NCBI GenBank assembly: GCA_904063045.1
Contig: CAJFCJ010000001.1
Location: 3,169,501-3,233,500, forward strand
DNA length: 64,000 nt
Reading direction: 5' to 3'
DNA from: Dimorphilus gyrociliatus
Taxonomy: Eukaryota > Annelida > Polychaeta > Dinophilidae
The position numbers and the translations under genes are program-made. Every line of letters begins with the position of its first letter. Positions within the stretch are counted from its first letter, which is position 1. Shown one piece after another: positions 47,701 through 60,990 of this stretch. The notes under the pieces are model-generated. The model ran no database searches. It saw nothing but the letters and a program-made list of their open reading frames with translations, and was not told the DNA's origin.

Positions 47701-50700
47701 ATTCTTTACTTTTATTATTATCCGGTGTAAGTAAGTTCAATTCCAGGTATTGCTTTGTTTTTGCCTTATACGATGGCCATAGCTTTCCTCCTAGGCGTCT
47801 CTCATTTTTATATCTCAAATTCGGATCTCTAAAGAGGATAAAGAAAATTGTATCATTAAGTAGCGGTAATAAAAGAAACATGCATAAAAAGAAGGTAGCG
47901 CGAGTTTAACGTAGAGGTATAGACTCAGGTATGAGTGAGAATAAACTATTACAAATGAAAGACAAGAGAGGAATGAATGGGCAGAAAACACTCAAAAAGG
48001 ATTAAAAGCGAAATAGAGGTTAAGAAGACGAAGAGAACAAAATACCTTTTTAAAAAAAACAGCTTCTAATTTAATTTAAAGAAAGATGGACGAAATGATA
48101 AGAGACAGTATTTGGGGAAGGAAGGGGAGGGGGGATGTTTAATAGGAAAAAGTACTTAATAATAACAAATAGATCTTTACTAAAGTAATAAAACAGTTTA
48201 TAAACTCTAGACAGAGAAAACGGGAAAAATTTCCGTCAATCGCATCAATAATGCAATTAAAATCAATAACTTCACTTGCGATAACCGTTCGATTTCATCT
48301 TTTGAGGGAAAAAAAGAGGCCGGATTAATTGTTTTCATCGGCTTAAACGATATATTCCGAATATAGATAATTATACCACAGCGGACAAGGGGAATTTGTG
48401 CACTTAAAAAATTATTTGGCCTATATTCCTCAATAGAAGACATAGAAAGAGTACAGTTTATATCTGGAATTAATATAGGAATTTATTATTGATTAATATC
48501 ATCTATACTATCTATCAAATTGGTTTTTCCTATTTCATACAAGTTTCTCTTCATTCCTGCTGAGATGTATGGAGTGATTGTCCTTTTAAATATTCATCGG
48601 TACTTGAAAGAATATTCGCCAGAGAATAAACCCTGATTGGCTATAAGTGGCGTCCAATTACTTTCAAACAAATTTTTAAACAAATTATCAAGTATGGCTC
48701 CCAAACGATTTAATGTGGCTACAGGTTCCTATCAAATTATCTCTTGATTCTCATCTATTTTTAATATTCTGGGAGATAGATTATTGAAAGGTGAATTCAT
48801 TCAGTAATTATTTCTACTTGTCGATTCTCTTTATCGAATAATTTAACGTTTGCATGGACCGAACAGAGAAAACATGGAAAACTATAACTGAAATGAATAT
48901 AGTAAAGCTGGAAAACATCGAAACGACATCGATAGCGTCGATATTCACGTTCTTGTCAATCAATTAGCGCTCTTCGAGCGGATAAGATAAGGTTCGATCG
49001 ACTTCGATGATTGTGTTTTGTTCATTTGTTTATTGATCTTTGTATTTTCTAACCCTATTCTCAATTTTTTACATATTGAATATTGTTATTCCTTTTGATT
49101 CGTTTTTAAATGTCAGAGAACTAAGAAATTCCGCTAAGAGTCTCATCCTATCTTTTTTATTTATCTTGTATTCTTCCCACTCTCCCTCTCTCTATTTCCC
49201 TCTGGTTCCTTTCTCAACCCTCTTTTCTCTCAACCCCTTCTCACTGGTGCACACATACATACTTCTACACAGTTATATCTCTTTGCTGACTCTCCCTGTT
49301 CCCTTGTATATTTTATTAGTTCTATCTAAAATATACACACTATACAGTATATAAAGTATATATACATATATATTCTTGGCCTATCTAACTTTTCTCTCTC
49401 TCTCAAAACCCTCCTTTCCCGCCCTCCTCCCTTCTCTCTTCACGCATACACTTTCTATTTGTGTATATGTTCTACTTATACACTAAGTTACGAACCAGCT
49501 CAACTGTTAAAGTATACGTTTTCGTAGAAACAAACGTTTGTATAAGTTCATAGTCGTATCAAGAGGTTTACTGGTTTTTACTTTCTTCTTTCTTGATTAA
49601 TCTTCGATCGGTCTCGATTTTTCTACTAGCATATCAAGCAAAGAAAAAACAGAAGAAAGAAAAGAGTGTAAGGGGTGGGGGTGGGGGGGGGGGGAAAGAC
49701 ATAGAGAATGAGAGACAGACAGGGGGAGGAGGGGAGGGGGCAAATGGGAATGAGAATATTGGGGAGCAAGAGAGAGAACAAATAAGTATTAATGATAAAT
49801 TGTTCTATCTTAAATACAAGGCCCTTTTTCTCTCAATTACAATTATTTACCATTTACAACTTTCCTCCCCCTTCTCAACTAATTGATAGTTTTTCGAAAG
49901 AGGTAAAATTGAATGAAATAAAAAGAGTAATAGAATTAAACAACTAGTTTGCTGGTCAAATTTACTAAAAATTAGAAGAGAAATAATCAAATTTCATATT
50001 AAGGGAGTTTTTCACTTTTGCACTTGATGCATGTCTTATATTCTTTCTCTCTTTTCTCTCTTTCTGACACTCCGACTTCTTTTAACCAAAAAAATTTTAG
50101 AATCGATATTTTTTCAAAAATCTTCTATTTTTATATAGTAAAAAACAAAAAAGGGGTGTATAGAAAAAAATCAAAGGACAACGAGCAAGGCCTTGCAGTG
50201 CAAAATCCATATGATTGCAGTATAAACATATTGATAGAATTATATATGTGTATTATTAGGATAAATTCAATTGAGTGTCTGCAATTAATTGCTCTTCTGC
50301 ATAGAGTGCCTTGGAATTGAGCGATATATTTTTCATCTACGCCTGGATTTTAATCAAATTGACCTCATCTTATTAAAACCCTGTTAATTACGGACTCTTT
50401 TTGCCACTTAACTAGAGTTAAGACTCTCCTTCAATGATGTAAAGTGTTTTCAACTTCCAAGACACTTTGCTCAATCGAGTTAAAAGGAGAAAAATAAAAG
50501 TAAAAAGGATAAAATGTGTATAGTATTATGCAGTTATTGGAAAACTGCAGACCGATAGAGTATTAAAAGATCTGGAAACTATTTAATAACGCTAATTAAT
50601 GTAATATTCCGGTCTTAATAATTTTAAATCTTTCCTAATTGAGCATAATTGAGAAACTCCTGCGGAGACAACTAAAGCCGAAGCTCGTTTGTCCTTCTAT

Positions 50701-53635
50701 CAGAACGTAAAAATAGCGCAATTTATTGAGGGCGATAGGTAGAGAAGAAGAGAGAAGGTGGAGGAGGAGGTGGGGGAGGAGGATGAGTAATGGAGAAAAA
50801 ATAGATGAGAAATGATTAAATAGTCCTAGCAGTAGGAAATGGATAAGATTATCAGCAGAAAATGTTATTCTCTTTATTTAATTATTTTCCAATAGTTTCT
50901 CTTATCTAATTTCATTTCTACTAATTTGTGTCCGACCAAAAAGAACATTTGGTTCTAATTAATTCTTTAAGAGCTTGTCGTTTTACAAAGTTATCTTTAC
51001 TTCTGCTCTTTATCATTCAAAAAATTTTTCCGATATAGATTAACCAATCAACTTTGAACATCCATTTTTATATTGGAAAATAGGAGCATTTTCATATTGA
51101 TTTATTCGGGTACTCTATGTTTTTGCTATAATAAATCAATACTTTTTATCGTTTTCAGAAAAAGTAGATTAGATCATTAAGTGTGACACATTAATTAGTT
51201 TGTACCTTTCATATGTTGTACCTAAAAAATAATACCACCTCCCTCGTTTCCCTTTTATCACCAATCTCTATTGTAAATTATAGAGTACAGCTAAACATAA
51301 AGTTATACTTGATCAACTTATGTTTTCTCCTTTTTCTTGTTTAGAGTATTTATACTCTTAAAGGATAGATGAAGGGGGGGAGGAGTAGGCGTAAAGAAAA
51401 CAGAGTAAAAAGAGCAGGGATGAGAAGAGAAAGACAAAGGAGGATAAAGAAACAAGAAAATAGGATACATGGAATAGCATGTATGTACAGTTTATATATA
51501 TATATATATAAATTTATATATACTGTATATAAAGTATACTATATTTGTATATTTACCCTGATTTTGCAAAGTTAACCCATAATCTTCCCATTAACATAGA
51601 CAAATCTCTTTCTTTTTTGCTAAATTCAAATTTCGGATACCTTTTCAATGGTTCGCCAAAAATAAATAAAATTTCATCGCCGTGCAAGGCTCCCATCCAT
51701 TTTGGCCATGGATTATTATCGAATCGATGAGTGTAGTAATAATAATAAACTCGTTGGCCAGCTTTATCGTAATAATCTCCAAATTGATTGACATAACATA
51801 CAAATTGATGGTCTGAAACGGCGGCATCCAAGCTCGCCAAGTTCGCCTCAGTATCGTCGTAATTGGCGTGATGAGCATATTGAAAATGAATTGCGTCTAA
51901 TCCAAAGCTATTGATTCTCATTGGATATTGAGGAAAGTATTCAAACAGCTTCCTCAAACCACTTTTATAAGTAGATGAATCCATTGTAGAATAGGTCAAA
52001 TTAATCCAATTGCTAAGTTCATAAATCATAAAGAAACTGGCTTCATTGGCATTTGATCCCAGAATAATTGGGCATTTCTTAAAACTTCCGTGAAAAAGCG
52101 AAGAATTAGGATGTTCGGTTAGGAAAACACCATCTATAACAGGTATAAAAGGAAATTGCATTATTCCTCTAGAAACTCCTAGCCATTGTCTTTCAATAAG
52201 ATATTCATAACTTTGATTTTTTAAGCATTGTACAATATAATCTACGGGCGTATTGGAAGACTTTTTGCAACCGACCAATTTGGCGAAATGTTTCGCTCTA
52301 GCATGCGCCTGTTCTATCGTGAGGGTTGCCCAAGGCATATTGGCAGTTCCAGATTGCATAATTGCTCTATTAAACAAATTCCAGGAATGAGATGACAAAA
52401 GGTGCATGGACACCGATACAGAGCCAGCCGATTCACCGAATAACGTTACGTTCTTTGGATCTCCACCGAAAGCTGAAATGTGCTGCTGAACCCATTTAAG
52501 GGCTACTCTCTGATCAAATAAACCAACGTTAGCTGGTGTATCTTTATGAGGCAAATGCATAAAACCAAGCGCTCCTACTCTATAATTTATTGAGACGACA
52601 ATAATATCCTGTTCAGCCGCTAATATCCTACCATTATAAAGAGGTAAACTAGTTGTACCACCATAAAACCCTCCACCGTATATCCAGACCATTACGCCCG
52701 CCTTTGTAAGACGTCTCCTGGGTCGTACTGGCCTCCAGATGTTCAGATAGAGGCAGTCTTCATCCATATTCGCTTTATCAGGATTCCACATATCGGATCC
52801 TGGAAAACTGCCGAATACTTCGTCCATTGTTTGAGGACATGACGCTGGAAGACGATTGGCCTTGAATGGCTTCACCCATTTATGATCCCAGGGTATGGGC
52901 ATCCTGAAACGAAGATCACCCACTGGGGGTTTTGCGTATGGTATCCCGAGAAAAGCATCCACCTGCTTTCCGCCAAGGTTTTTCAGTGTATGTCGAGCAC
53001 CATGAATTTTACCGAGGTTATGTAACCTAGTAAAATTTTGCGGATGAAAGGAATATAAGGGATCTAAAAGATCTTTACTATTATTATTATTAAATGCTTT
53101 ATTATTAATACTATTAAACTTTTAACTTAAAAAAGTCTTCCTTACAATTTTCGACGTTTTAGTATATCTTTTCGCTTTTCATTAACTTGCCTAGTGCCTA
53201 GAATGCCAATGACGGCCTTGTGTGAGTTAAACCAGGCAGCTGGGAATCAAATAACAAAATATACTGATCTAGTGCTAGTTGCCTTGTCATGCTATACAAT
53301 ATTTGAATTTTCATTATATATATATAATCTTCATGCAAATTAAGTAATCATAAAGTAAAAGTTTAAACTTTTTATGTATTAACTAAAGCAAAGAAGGAAG
53401 AACATTTGTTATTCATTTTATAGAAAAAAAAGAAGAAAAAGTAAAAGAAAAAGAAAAACTTGGACAACTTTTAACCGTTTTAAATACTGTAAATTAAGAA
53501 TAGAAGATGGGTTGATTTGTTTCTTTTAAATCCTTATATTTATTCCACCCACAACCTGACGGAAAAAGAACTTCGATGTTGTCTTCCCAAAGCCAAAGCG
53601 AACAAAAGCAGTAATCTTGCAGCTAAGTCACTCAT
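44678..53635 (-). CDS. AChE: acetylcholinesterase, tailed (T-type) (whole gene)
   Basis: Hydrolyses acetylcholine at synapses. Exons 53635-53556, 53077-51557, 47828-47617 and 44787-44678 join in matching phases (2, 2, 1) to about 640 aa. Visible: choline-site Trp in SDMWNPD (Torpedo W84), oxyanion loop YGGGFYGG, nucleophile in FGESAGS, catalytic Glu in NANEASFF, catalytic His in ALHGDEILF, and W432-equivalent in PWPKWMG. Cysteines for all three intrachain disulfides are present (ASC/EDC; GCKK/QC; FVC/KRC). Of the two acyl-pocket phenylalanines, the F290 equivalent is kept and F288 appears to be Met. The last exon is a tryptophan amphiphilic tetramerisation peptide. The signal-peptide exon and the exact start of exon 2 are the least certain parts. 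AATAAA at 44655-44650 follows the stop. Confidence 0.95.
44788..47616 (-). other. acetylcholinesterase intron 3
   Basis: About 2.8 kb. It holds a 21-base T run at 46169-46189, GA tracts near 46735-46766, and a CpG-rich patch at 47490-47580 with the palindrome CGAGGCCTCG next to exon 3. No alternative C-terminal exon was recognised. Confidence 0.5.
47617..47828 (-). CDS. AChE: acetylcholinesterase exon 3
   Basis: Acceptor TTTATCCTCTTTAG, begins GDPNLRYKNERR (family FAKTGDPN), contains LGGKLWPSY and KRCVFWLDYMPNLIRST. Cys in KRCVFW is the partner for the large disulfide. Strong donor ACAG|GTAGGT. If unspliced, 10 further codons (from GRSIFYQFSS) end at TGA 47587-47585. Confidence 0.93.
47829..51556 (-). 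other. acetylcholinesterase intron 2
   Basis: About 3.7 kb. Contains a G-rich tract at 49672-49740, CT tracts around 49180-49440 and a cluster of TCGA/ATCGAT motifs at 48917-49010. Open frames at 48207-48443, 49040-49354 and 50018-50320 lack support. Confidence 0.5.
49672..49740 (+). other. G-quadruplex-prone tract
   Basis: Runs GGGGTGGGGGTGGGGGGGGG at about 49672-49694 and several G4-G5 runs at 49722-49740. The G strand is the template strand of the acetylcholinesterase gene. Confidence 0.6.
51557..53077 (-). CDS. AChE: acetylcholinesterase catalytic exon
   Basis: The frame runs without stops from GKIHGARHTLKNLGGKQVDA through FLGIPYAKPPVGDLRF to LWVNFAKSG, with donor TCAGG|GTAAAT. The frame is open upstream of the GKIHG motif. 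Possible acceptors are AATAATAATAG (exon starts 53077, matching the signal-peptide exon phase) and the better-looking ATCTTTTAG (start 53063, which would need a different upstream exon). Catalytic Ser, Glu and His are all here. Confidence 0.96.
53556..53635 (-). CDS. AChE: candidate acetylcholinesterase signal-peptide exon
   Basis: ATG followed by SDLAARLLLLFALALG, a good secretory signal, then RQHRSSFSV and donor GTCAG|GTTGTG. Its phase 2 matches a 53077 start of the next exon. Supported by position, hydrophobicity and phase only. Confidence 0.6.
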
Positions 53636-53761
53636 GACTGATCGGATAGAGAAAATTTTCTCATTTATAATTCTCTTCTTTTTAATAATTCCGAAAGTGA
53701 TATCTCCTTGATAAGATAGGCGCAAACCCAACTGAAAGTTATAACTGAATGTTTCATGCAC

Positions 53762-53990
53762 ACATGCGCCGAGATTGAGCGACGAATGAAGATCTCGGCG
53801 AGAGGGCTCGAGATCGATTCAGTCACGTGATCAACCGACTAATTGGCCTTAAAGAGGCGTCGAATCGCCTATTTTATAGACGGCAGTGCTCTGAAATCTC
53901 AAGGCGATCGAGGCGTCCGGAAGAGGATAATTATCCGCCTAATAAAACGCGCACCCTATCGGACTGCCCTTTGATAGTTCTTTAGCTGAT
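53762..53990 (-). promoter_or_regulatory. probable acetylcholinesterase promoter region
   Basis: A CpG- and GC-richer island just upstream of the candidate signal-peptide exon. Contains the palindromic E-box TCACGTGA at 53823-53830 and several CTCGAG/ATCGAT-type motifs. Start site not defined. Confidence 0.4.
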
Positions 53991-55217
53991 TACGTGATTC
54001 GAATTGTTTTTTTCTGCAGTAAGATCGCTGAGGAATTGAGGATTGGAACATTTTTTTTTATCTTGTTTATTTTTTACTCTTTCTTCTTTTCATCTATCGA
54101 TATAGCGCCATCTTGAGTTATTGCGTGATTAAGTTGAATTTTGAAAAATAGACGCCTTACTGCGTAAACGATTTCTGATTGTGATGGGGTGTTCATAATT
54201 AATACGAACACGCTGGTAGTGTTATGATTTTTTTCCATACCGTTATTATCAACATTAGTTTATAGTTTAATTTGTCTTTTCGTTACATATTGCGACCTTT
54301 CTTCTATCTTCTGCCAATTAGCGATGGAATTTAAAAACGGGATAATGAAAGCGATATTTTCCATAGAAAAACCCTATACAAAACAATAGATTGAGCGTCT
54401 AAAATTTTATTTTTTCTATACCTAGACGTCTAGATAAAAAATATCTTCTTCGACGGATGTTTACATAACCCCTTCTATACAATATATTCAGTATATCCTA
54501 TATATCTATTATATTTATCCCATTTCCTTGATTAATACTCAAATAGGTTTGTCTAACACCTACGCAAATCTATAGGATTTGTAGTAAATTGTAAGCTCAT
54601 TAAGGTCGGTAACCCTTAATTAAGCAAAATTTCCTTTATATGTAAATAGTTAGTGTTTAGAATGGTAAAGCTAGTTGAACTAAAGGGATATTTATCGTAC
54701 GCCTACTTAACTATCTAACTCTACGTTAAATTAAAATATTTCTATGATAAAGTTCTTCTATCTGAAAGATTTCTTTTAATTTATTCATAAGAGAATTTCT
54801 CTTTCAATTCAACTTGAATGGATGCACTGGAGTTAATGTGTGGGAGATCTATAGAATTAGGTATACACGGTATATATATTAGTATGCAGTATATATATTC
54901 TGACATATAGTATATATATTTATGTATGTCATATGAGAATATCACGCAATAAATGAGTGTTTTCATGACTGAAGAGAATCAAGTTTTTCCTTATTATTCC
55001 ATGTATTATCAGCATCCGATTCGGCTCTTAATCCTATAACTGGTGTTGATATCTTCCGTATAAAAGTCGCTTTTTTCACAAGTAAAATTACATTTTTTTC
55101 GTCTTTTTCAAAGGGAACTTTGTCTTCCTCTTAAGTATTAACTTGTGTATAGAAACAATAGAGAAAGACGCATACAGGGACAGAGCAAGCGAGAGAGAGA
55201 GAGAGGCGAAAGAACAG

Positions 55218-55258
<41 letters not shown>
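55218..55258. repeat. GATA microsatellite
   Basis: About ten GATA units with one ATA interruption, preceded by GA repeats. Confidence 0.95.
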
Positions 55259-57766
55259 AATAGTATGATTATTTTACAGTGTTTTATTGTTATAATTTAA
55301 AAGAGATAGCGGCTTATTGTGTTTAATTTGTCTGAATTGATGGGTAAGACGAAAAGTAGTATTTTCGGTATTTAGTGCATCTTTTCTGACCCAGGATCAT
55401 TAATAGTTTGCAAACGCGCTTATATGCATTAATTAGAAAGTCGATCAAAGCTACTAAGATCAATAGGACTTTGATCTTAATGAATATTAAATCCTTTCTA
55501 CAAAAAATTTGTGGACCGAAGTGTATTTGTAGGCCTAAACGATCACTGACCAGATAAATTGAATATATGAATCCAGTTTGTTGTCTTTTATTCCCCTTTT
55601 CCTCTTTATTTAAAGCCCCTAGTTCTTTTCATTTCTTTTTTTTCTTCTTGTATTGAGAACGTTATGGTACAGTTTCCATACTTGATAATAAATATTGGCA
55701 TTAATTGAATATCTTTATTCTTGATTGTTTGATTTTGAACTGCTTTTCCTTTATTGTTTAAAGAAGAGAATAGAAAGTTAGAATATCTCTTTTTCTTCTA
55801 TTAATAATGTAATGAGAAGTGAAGTTTTTATTATCTATTTTTCTTCTATATAGTAATAAATATATATATAAACGTTTGTTTAAAGGGTCAAATTACATTG
55901 GTATTAAAATAATTACTGTAATTTTTATTAATGTTATTGATAATAAAAGCAAGCATGGAAACTGCTGTGATCCAAATTACACTATTGAATATAATGTAAA
56001 AAAATATTCAATTATATTCGATTTCGAATGTATTTCTCCCTTATGAGGAGAATCGATAAATTGAATAGAAAGTAAGCATGAAAGAAAGAGAGATTGAGAC
56101 TTATCGAGAAATGAGGTAGTTCTATTAATGTGTATAATTATCTACGGTAGATGGAGAAAGTGTTGCAAAGTTGAGGGAGTAGAAATGAGCCTAAGTTATT
56201 ACTTCTTTTTAAACGAGATGGCGTTACTTAAAAGTTATCATCTGTTAACACTTTTCTTTTGATTTTTCGCTTTGCACCAACCTTAATCGACTAATGTAAC
56301 TATCGCTAGTTAACCTTCAAAACCTGCAAATACTAGATAATGAATCATTTTATATTAACTATTGGCCATTCTACAAACAGTTATTTACCCTGGTACCAGG
56401 CATTGAGTTGAAGGTTACATGTTTTCGGTGTTACTAAAATAAAATTGATAAACTTAATCCTAAAATGAAAACCACAAAAAACACCAGAGGTAAAGAGGAA
56501 CCTATTTATATGTATTTTCTTATATAAAATGCAAAATCAAGTCAATAAGAAGAAGAAAACTAAAAAGATTCAATAAAGAAACAGGAGAAGGGAAGAAGAG
56601 ACCAAACCTCAAAGGTTGGTTTGTTTGTGTGATCTACCGTTCCTTTGAGGGGAAATATAGAGGAATTTATTAAGAGATACCATCCCTATTTAATAAGAAA
56701 AAAATATTTAGCAAACGGATGTTGGTAATTCTATTTGGTTAATTAATTATTTAAGGGCAAAAAAGAAGAAAGAATAACAAAGTCATTTTGCAACGAATAA
56801 AGCTGGAGCAGTCGAAGCAGAGAAAAAAAGTTTCACAAAACATTCAACTTAACGAAAAAGAAAACAACAAGGCCAACCAGAAAAAAAACATCAAAATAAA
56901 TAAAAACTAGGTTGAAAGAATGAGAAATGACTCGTGTTTACTTAGTTTATTTGTTTATTTATAAGTAAGAGACCTTAAACATTTGGAGATAGAGTAGAGA
57001 CGACACCTATCGTCTAAGTTTGAAATACTCTACTTTGAAGTATAGTTGTAGTAGTAGTTGGAGAATAAATTGCCTATGTAGAGAAAAAAATAGTATACAT
57101 TATAAAAGCTAAAAATAGCAACTAACTAAAAAAAGTCCTCTATTTATAAATAAATAGAAACGAACTAAAAATATGAACTAATAACAGTATTCATGCACAC
57201 ATAAGCCTATACACTATTTCTATGCAGAAGGCGGTGTATATACGATGCTACACTATTACATAATTGTAGTATACAAATAGCTAAATGTACAACATTATAT
57301 ACAGTATATATATATATTACATACTGTATATATAAAGTTTCTAAGTATAAATTTATAGAATATTCTAACTACCGTGTCAGGAATTCATTAGCGCACTGTT
57401 TAAATTGATTCCACACAGAAAAGGAAACTGTTTTGTTCCTGGAAAACAGCTTAGATTCGAATTAATTGGCATCTATCGATTTACTTATCGATCTAAACAA
57501 TCGAATGGCTAGAGGGTAGAAAATTTTCAGTATTTTGTAGAGTACTTAGTTCATTCGCTAATAAAAAACGGAAAAAGTTACTTGACTATGGAAATAAAAA
57601 AAAATGGCTAATTTGTTGATTTTTTTACAATTTAGTTTTAAACAATTTTCTTTTCTGTTTTATTCAGAAAGTAAATAAAAAGAATAAAGTCAACTTAAAC
57701 AATGAAAAAGAGAAGATATATAAGTAAATCATTAGATATTGCAATATGTAGATATTGTGTCTGTGG

Positions 57767-57787
57767 GTGTGTGTGTGTGTGTGTGTG
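57767..57787. repeat. GT microsatellite
   Basis: About ten GT units. Confidence 0.95.
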
Positions 57788-58586
57788 CGTAAGTGTATAT
57801 GAATGTAGTTATGCATGTAAAAGTGTGTAGGTGTTCTTCCGTCTCATCTTTATCTCTTTTAAACAATTTTTCTCCAATGATAAATTGATTAGGTAGATGG
57901 AAAGAAAAGCGTAGAAGAATAGACTAAAAATTGCTGCTAGTATTCTACTTTGAAGAAAGATTTGGCTAAAGCTCATCTATATTGACGAAAGCATTATATA
58001 TTATTTTATATATAAATATATAAATATATATATATATATGTTTATATAAATATTTTGATAGATATTTAATACATAACCTTAACAAGAAGGTAAACGAATT
58101 GTAAAGTAACTTTTGTTAATTAACACTCATTATATAATTAACAAGAAAAGTACAACAGAAAGAATATTATTGCTACAAAAAGTAATATTTTACTTCTTCT
58201 CTGTTAAGACTGAGCGTTGAATAAAGATTCTGATACTTTGTATTCTTAGCACGCTTCTCTACTGATGTTTATCAATAAACAAATGCCAATTGTTTAAAAT
58301 AAATTCTTACATCTTATAAATTATATGTATATTCATAGAATAAAGAGGGATCTTGTTATCCTTTCCTCTATAGTACTATGTATATACATAGTGTATAGAA
58401 AGTTTATATTATACTCGTATTATACTTTATAATAAAGAATACTAATAAACGTAATAAATACAATTTTATAGTAAACTATAAATATATTTTCTCTCCATTT
58501 TCATAAAATACTTTCATCTTTTTTTCGGCAATAAAAATTCTTTTAGAATACTTTGGCGCTATTACTTGCTTCATTTGTTCCTTTAG

Positions 58587-58644
58587 GGTGCAGAAAGTTT
58601 TGCATTAAACTAACTAAAGGTTCTATTCAGTGGCTCTCTTACAG
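58587..58644 (+). other. possible upstream exon of the 5-HT2-like receptor
   Basis: Bounded by acceptor TTTGTTCCTTTAG and strong donor TTACAG|GTGAGA. One frame is open (CRKFCIKLTKGSIQWLSY) and ends in the phase that continues into the receptor exon at 63081. It could equally be 5'UTR. The linkage is inference. Confidence 0.3.
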
Positions 58645-60965
58645 GTGAGAAAACGTTATATTTCTTTATTCTTACTGAAACGTTCATCTATTAGAAAGTT
58701 AAATATTTCTATAAAAACTTTAACTATCTGATTTTTTTCGAGGTTTCTAGTCTTCTCTCACTAATCTTTATCTAAGTTCTCTTTTTCTTTTTAGATAGAG
58801 AATACAAACACATTTGTATGATCACTAAGCGTTTCCTCGTCTATTACGCAATAGACCGTTAAATCTGCCTTTTACTGTAAAATAAAATGTTGAATTATTT
58901 ATACTTTGAAGTTAAAAATTATATAACCAAAGCTACTCTTCTTTTATTTATTTTTTAACGATGACTAAATGAAAATTTTCAGCCTATTTTTCTGTTTATT
59001 TTGTTTTTTTATATTCCTTCTTCACTTTCTCCGTCTCTCTGTCTGTCAGTCTCTCTCTCCCCCCTCTCTCTCTCTCTCTTTCCCTATCTCGCTGTCTCTC
59101 TCCTTGTCATTTTTCTTCTCGTTATATAAACTAAAGGATAATCGATAATTTCTATGAAAAAAAAGAGAGAATTATTTGATATGTCTTTGTTTCTTTTCGT
59201 ATAGTTTACTTATGCAGAAAAAAATGAAAGAGATGGATTGTACGCAAAATAAAAAGGAAAGATTATAATTGTATATGTGGAGGAGGACTTGTGTTAACGG
59301 AGGTGAATGTTTGCAAAGAATTGAAGGAGAAAAATCAACTTTATGCATAAATAATCCTTATAATTAATCCAAAAAGGTGTTGACTTTATTCATGTTATAA
59401 GAGTTTTTACATATATATATATGTATAGTATATGTAGAATAAAATGCTTGACTAGTAAAAAAATTTATAGCAATGATAAAATTGGCAAAATATTTCTGTT
59501 TGAAGAGAGAAGAAGGAGGAGGAAAAAGATGAAAAAGTGTCTGTTAACGAGATTATGTTCTATAGAAATTTGAGAGAGAATGCATAAAGAGTTCAATAAT
59601 TTCTAATTTAGCAAAATTTGATGATGGAATTTTCTTCTACTTTTACAGTCAATTTTAATTTTACTTACTCATCTCTGACATTAGGTATCAATTTAATTCA
59701 ATGTCGATCAAGTATAGCTTAGAGGTAGGTATGCTCTTGCGGAATCTAACTGTGTTTATAGGATTAATAAAAGGATGAAAACTTCCATTAATCAATCAGC
59801 TAAACTGCAGGTGTTTCTTTAATCATGATCAACTTTCCAATGCACTGCTTGGCCTGGTTTTAAACGTACCTAATTCGTTTGGTGATTGACAAATTCGTAC
59901 TTGAAAAACTAGTAAGTTAGAATCTTTGATTAAAAGTGACAGTATAGCTTTTCTATTATTATTTTAATTAAAATAAATTGTATGTTGTAGATACAAGAAA
60001 AAGGAGAGAGAAAGAGGAAGAGAGTTAGAGGGAGAGAGAGAGAGATTGGAAAGAATACTAAAAGGATACTAGCCAAGTAACGTAAAGAATAAAGGAGTAA
60101 AGCAATATACTGTATATGCAATATTACTGTATATAATAGTTTGTAAAGTATATACAAATACTTGACTATATATATGTATATACAGTTTATAAATGTATTC
60201 ATTTATAGTTAATAAAAGTTGTATTTATATAAGAAACATACAAAAATTGAATGAAAATATTATCTAAATATATAAAAAAATGATAAAAGGTCGTTAATTA
60301 GAGTATTTTCTATTAAAACATGTCAAAAGTATAAAAGTATAGTCTATAAAAAATGGTTATTCATTAATATTTACTATTTTCGTCACCTCAGGTTAACATT
60401 ATTGGTATTTTAAATTACAAAAACTGGAATTTTGCTTATATATACATACATACACACACATATAATATATATATTTATGCATAATTGATGATGATGTAGG
60501 CGTTTTATTTGTGTCTTTACTCCTATTGTTGATAGATTTATTACCAACCTCCCTAGCTAAGATTAGCGTTCTTTCTTGTTTATTTTATAGCAGATGAGGG
60601 TTTTATAGAAGAGAGCCATAGCGTCTCTGTAAAATTATAAGCATTGTAGCATTTTTATGTTAATTTACATAATATAGAAATTTTCTGGTTCAACTCTTTG
60701 CATCTCGTCATTTTTATGGTTAACCGTCTGTTTATAAAATATTCAAATAGGTTTTAAAACAACTTATTGTACTGTAATGCTCGTTCTGTTTAAGTAATTA
60801 CATTAAATTAATTATTGAGATATAGAAAAGTTGATATGTTATAGTGTAATTCATCTGACATAAGTTAATTGACTAAAATTCAAATGCTAATTTAATTACA
60901 AAACATACTCATACAAATAGTAGTAATTAGACATAGTTTACGTTTCTTTCCCTGCTCTCTTTCCC

Positions 60966-60990
60966 TCTCTCTCTCTCTCTCTCTCTCTCT
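60966..60990. repeat. CT microsatellite
   Basis: About 12 CT units followed by three GTCT units. Confidence 0.95.

Noticed and set aside
48207-48443. 78-codon minus frame in the AChE intron
   Set aside because: Reasonable composition but no splice sites fitting the AChE phases, no motif and no second exon.
49040-49354. 104-codon plus frame
   Set aside because: Leucine/serine/phenylalanine-rich translation of CT-rich sequence.
50018-50320. 100-codon plus frame
   Set aside because: No recognised motif, no neighbouring exons, weak coding composition.
55819-56046. 75-codon plus frame with cysteines
   Set aside because: Starts at GTG rather than ATG, the first half is AT-rich filler, and no convincing acceptor or family; kept only as a remote possibility.
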